This document shows, piece by piece, positions 62,098 through 64,000 of a stretch of DNA of 64,000 bases. The notes beneath the pieces were generated by a model. The model was not told the DNA's origin. It saw nothing but the letters and a program-made list of their open reading frames with translations, and searched no databases. Every line of letters begins with the position of its first letter. Positions within the stretch are counted from its first letter, which is position 1. The DNA is from Aliivibrio sp. S4MY1 (GTDB lineage: Bacteria > Pseudomonadota > Gammaproteobacteria > Enterobacterales > Vibrionaceae): contig NZ_JARACP010000009.1 in assembly GCF_028765545.1 (NCBI RefSeq), forward strand, positions 62,001 to 126,000, read 5' to 3'. The position numbers and the translations under genes were made by a program.

Positions 62098-62454
62098 TTA
62101 TTCTTTTTTATGATTTTTCCCTTTTTCATACTCAGCACGAAAATCAGGCATAATTTGATCGCAAATACCAAAATATGGAGCTTCACGTAACCCTAAAATA
62201 TAGGCTTCTTGAGAACAATAGATAGTCGTTCCAGAGGTATGCCCTTCTAAGTACGCATTATAGAATGCTTCCGTAACCTCCTCCTCTGGCTTTACACTTT
62301 CTAGAGTTTCCTTTTCTTGAACTAAAAAGCCATTTTTTGCTCTTTGCTCTCCATATTGGAACCAATCATCCGTATTTTTTTCTTTTACTTCAGATTGTGA
62401 AGCTGTACAGCCAACTAATAACAACATCATTAGACTAACAACTTTCTGTTTCAT
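62098..62454 (-). CDS. Small lipoprotein, possibly DUF2799 type
   Basis: A 118-residue lipoprotein with lipobox VGC at Cys16. The mature part starts DDWFQYGEQRAKNG, which recalls the W-x3-G repeat of DUF2799 lipoproteins, and later YNAYLEGHTSG has a related form. Such proteins are common in Vibrio with no known role. It stands between the RND operon and the fumarase gene with its own promoter region. Family call moderate. Confidence 0.6.
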   Translation of the reverse strand: MKQKVVSLMMLLLVGCTASQSEVKEKNTDDWFQYGEQRAKNGFLVQEKETLESVKPEEEVTEAFYNAYLEGHTSGTTIYCSQEAYILGLREAPYFGICDQIMPDFRAEYEKGKNHKKE

Positions 62455-62544
62455 ACTTCCTCCAAGAACAATCTAAATCACACAATATCAACAACATAAT
62501 AACTCAGTTTAGACTTAAATAGTTAACATTAAAAACACAAGTAT

Positions 62545-62573
62545 AAAAAAAGCACTCTATTTATGAGTGCTTT
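62545..62573 (-). terminator. Terminator of the fumarase gene
   Basis: On the minus strand AAGCACTC-ATAAATA-GAGTGCTT followed by a T run; it ends the fumarase unit. Confidence 0.88.
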
Positions 62574-62599
62574 CTTAAATCCTAGAAATATAAAATCAA

Positions 62600-64000
62600 T
62601 TAATTCATTTCAGCGATTTTAACTTTCCATGTATCTGGGCCGATTTGATGTGCATTTTCCCCTGTTGAATCAACAGCAACCGTTACTGGCATATCTTCCA
62701 CTTCAAACTCATAAATAGCTTCCATTCCTAAGTCTTCAAAAGCCACTACTCGTGCTTTTTTAATCGCTTTAGCTACTAAATAAGCTGCACCGCCTACTGC
62801 CATCAAATACACGGCTTTTTTATCTTTAATAGAAGCAACCGTTGCTGGGCCACGCTCTGCTTTACCGATCATACCCATTAAGCCCGTATCAAGCATCATA
62901 TCGGTAAATTTATCCATACGAGTGGACGTTGTTGGGCCAGCAGGACCTACGGCTTCATCACCAACCGCATCAACTGGGCCGACGTAGTAAATAAACTTCC
63001 CATTGAAATCGACGCCCTTAGGTAAACCCTCACCGCTTTCAATCATGCTTTGAAGGCGTTTATGTGCCGCATCACGCCCTGTTAATATCTTCCCTGTTAA
63101 CAGAACCGTTTCACCTGTTCGCCATTCTTGTACGTCTTCTTTTGTGATCGTATCAAGATTAACTCGGCGTGTATTAGCACCGGCTTCCCATGTAATATCT
63201 GGCCACTCTTCAAGTTTTGGTGGCTGTAAGTCTGCCGGACCTGAACCATCAAGTGTAAAGTGAACATGACGAGTCGCAGCACAGTTTGGGATCATGCATA
63301 CGGGTTTTGATGCTGCATGAGTTGGTGCTGATTTGATTTTTACATCAACAACGGTTGTTAAACCACCAAGGCCTTGTGCACCAATACCAAGCTTATTCAC
63401 GCGATTAAAGATATCAAGGCGAAGCTCTTCTTCTGCGTTTTTAGGACCACGATCGATCAACTCTTGAATGTCGATATGCTCCATTAATGATTCTTTTGCT
63501 AATACTGCTGCTTTTTCAGCGGTTCCACCAATACCTATACCTAGCATTCCTGGTGGACACCAACCTGCTCCCATTAATGGTAAGGTTTTTTCTACCCATT
63601 CAGCCACATCATCTGAAGGATTTAACATCACCATTTTTGTTTTATTTTCAGAGCCGCCGCCTTTTGCTGCAATCTGAATCTCAACCTTATTACCTGGTAC
63701 CATATTAATATGAACTACCGCAGGCGTATTGTCTTTTGTATTAATTCGCTTACCCGCAGGATCAGAAAGTACTGAAGCTCGAAGTGGGTTATCTGGATTC
63801 GTGTACGCCTGACGAGTTCCTTCATCAATCATTTGCTGGACGGTTAAATCTCCTTCCCAGCGTACATTCATGCCTATATTAACAAAGCAAGTTACTATCC
63901 CCGTATCCTGACAAATAGGACGATGCCCTTCAGCCGACATACGTGAATTTATTAAAATTTGAGCAATCGCATCTTTTGCCGCTTGGCTTTGTTCTCTGTG
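62600..64000 (-). CDS. Class I fumarate hydratase, C-terminal part (cut by window edge)
   Basis: About 466 C-terminal residues of a class I (4Fe-4S) fumarase, which interconverts fumarate and malate in the TCA cycle. The frame stays open to position 64,000, with HREQSQAAKDAIAQIL before MSAEGHRPICQDTG, so the first roughly 80 residues lie outside. Cluster Cys are in PICQDTG and MIPNCAATRH, with GWCPPG between. The C-terminal beta domain (TGETVLLTGKILTGRDAAHKRL and YYVGPVDA) is fused, as in FumA/FumB. High confidence. Confidence 0.93.
   Translation of the reverse strand, partial: HREQSQAAKDAIAQILINSRMSAEGHRPICQDTGIVTCFVNIGMNVRWEGDLTVQQMIDEGTRQAYTNPDNPLRASVLSDPAGKRINTKDNTPAVVHINMVPGNKVEIQIAAKGGGSENKTKMVMLNPSDDVAEWVEKTLPLMGAGWCPPGMLGIGIGGTAEKAAVLAKESLMEHIDIQELIDRGPKNAEEELRLDIFNRVNKLGIGAQGLGGLTTVVDVKIKSAPTHAASKPVCMIPNCAATRHVHFTLDGSGPADLQPPKLEEWPDITWEAGANTRRVNLDTITKEDVQEWRTGETVLLTGKILTGRDAAHKRLQSMIESGEGLPKGVDFNGKFIYYVGPVDAVGDEAVGPAGPTTSTRMDKFTDMMLDTGLMGMIGKAERGPATVASIKDKKAVYLMAVGGAAYLVAKAIKKARVVAFEDLGMEAIYEFEVEDMPVTVAVDSTGENAHQIGPDTWKVKIAEMN

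Overview
The window looks like chromosome I of a Vibrionaceae bacterium, most probably an Aliivibrio. The evidence is the low G+C, the gyrA-ubiG-nrdA-nrdB-yfaE gene order, a VexIJK-type RND pump with two adaptors, and Vibrio-typical DUF3581, DUF3943 and DUF2750 genes. No rRNA, intact tRNA or CRISPR array was seen. The assignment is by eye from protein sequence.

Region 1 (1-about 17,200) is the integrase-proximal part of a lambdoid prophage. From left to right it carries terminase large subunit (cut by the window edge), terminase small subunit, Rz1/Rz spanins, a GH24 endolysin, a small holin, a two-gene low-G+C cassette (C-terminal membrane-hairpin protein plus NA37/YejK-like nucleoid protein), a Q-like antiterminator, a DnaC-like loader, an O-like initiator with internal repeats, a CII-like protein and Cro. 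These are all on the minus strand. CI and small early genes follow on the plus strand, ending in an AlpA-like regulator. Then come a three-gene minus-strand operon (DUF3732 ABC ATPase, middle component, alpha/beta hydrolase) and the tyrosine integrase. The last operon reads as an ABC-three-component conflict system. It and the NA37 cassette sit in the two classic moron positions (beside int; between Q and lysis) and are the best candidates for phage-defence cargo. Two near-perfect LexA-type boxes lie upstream of int.

Region 2 (17,200-45,600) is core chromosome: Spo0M-like protein, M50 site-2 protease, yqfB, yegD, a PAP2 phosphatase and a DUF3581 gene. After these come gyrA, ubiG, nrdAB, a TPR-GAF-GGDEF protein inserted before yfaE, a CinA-like gene lacking the usual PncC serine, an aromatic amino-acid permease, a DUF3943 protein, a KA-rich winged-helix protein and gloC. 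The region continues with an imelysin/di-heme/DUF1513 operon behind a likely Fur box, ribA and an iron-type alcohol dehydrogenase.

Region 3 (45,700-53,800) is a type I restriction-modification island: hsdM-hsdS-fic-hsdR followed by a YgjP-like M48 peptidase gene, overlapping or nearly abutting throughout. The Fic gene contains a perfect 12-bp triplication.

Region 4 (53,900-64,000) returns to core genes: an acidic small protein, metC, a pair of small unknown genes, a DUF2750 gene, a three-gene RND efflux operon, a small lipoprotein, and the C-terminal part of a class I fumarase running off the right edge.
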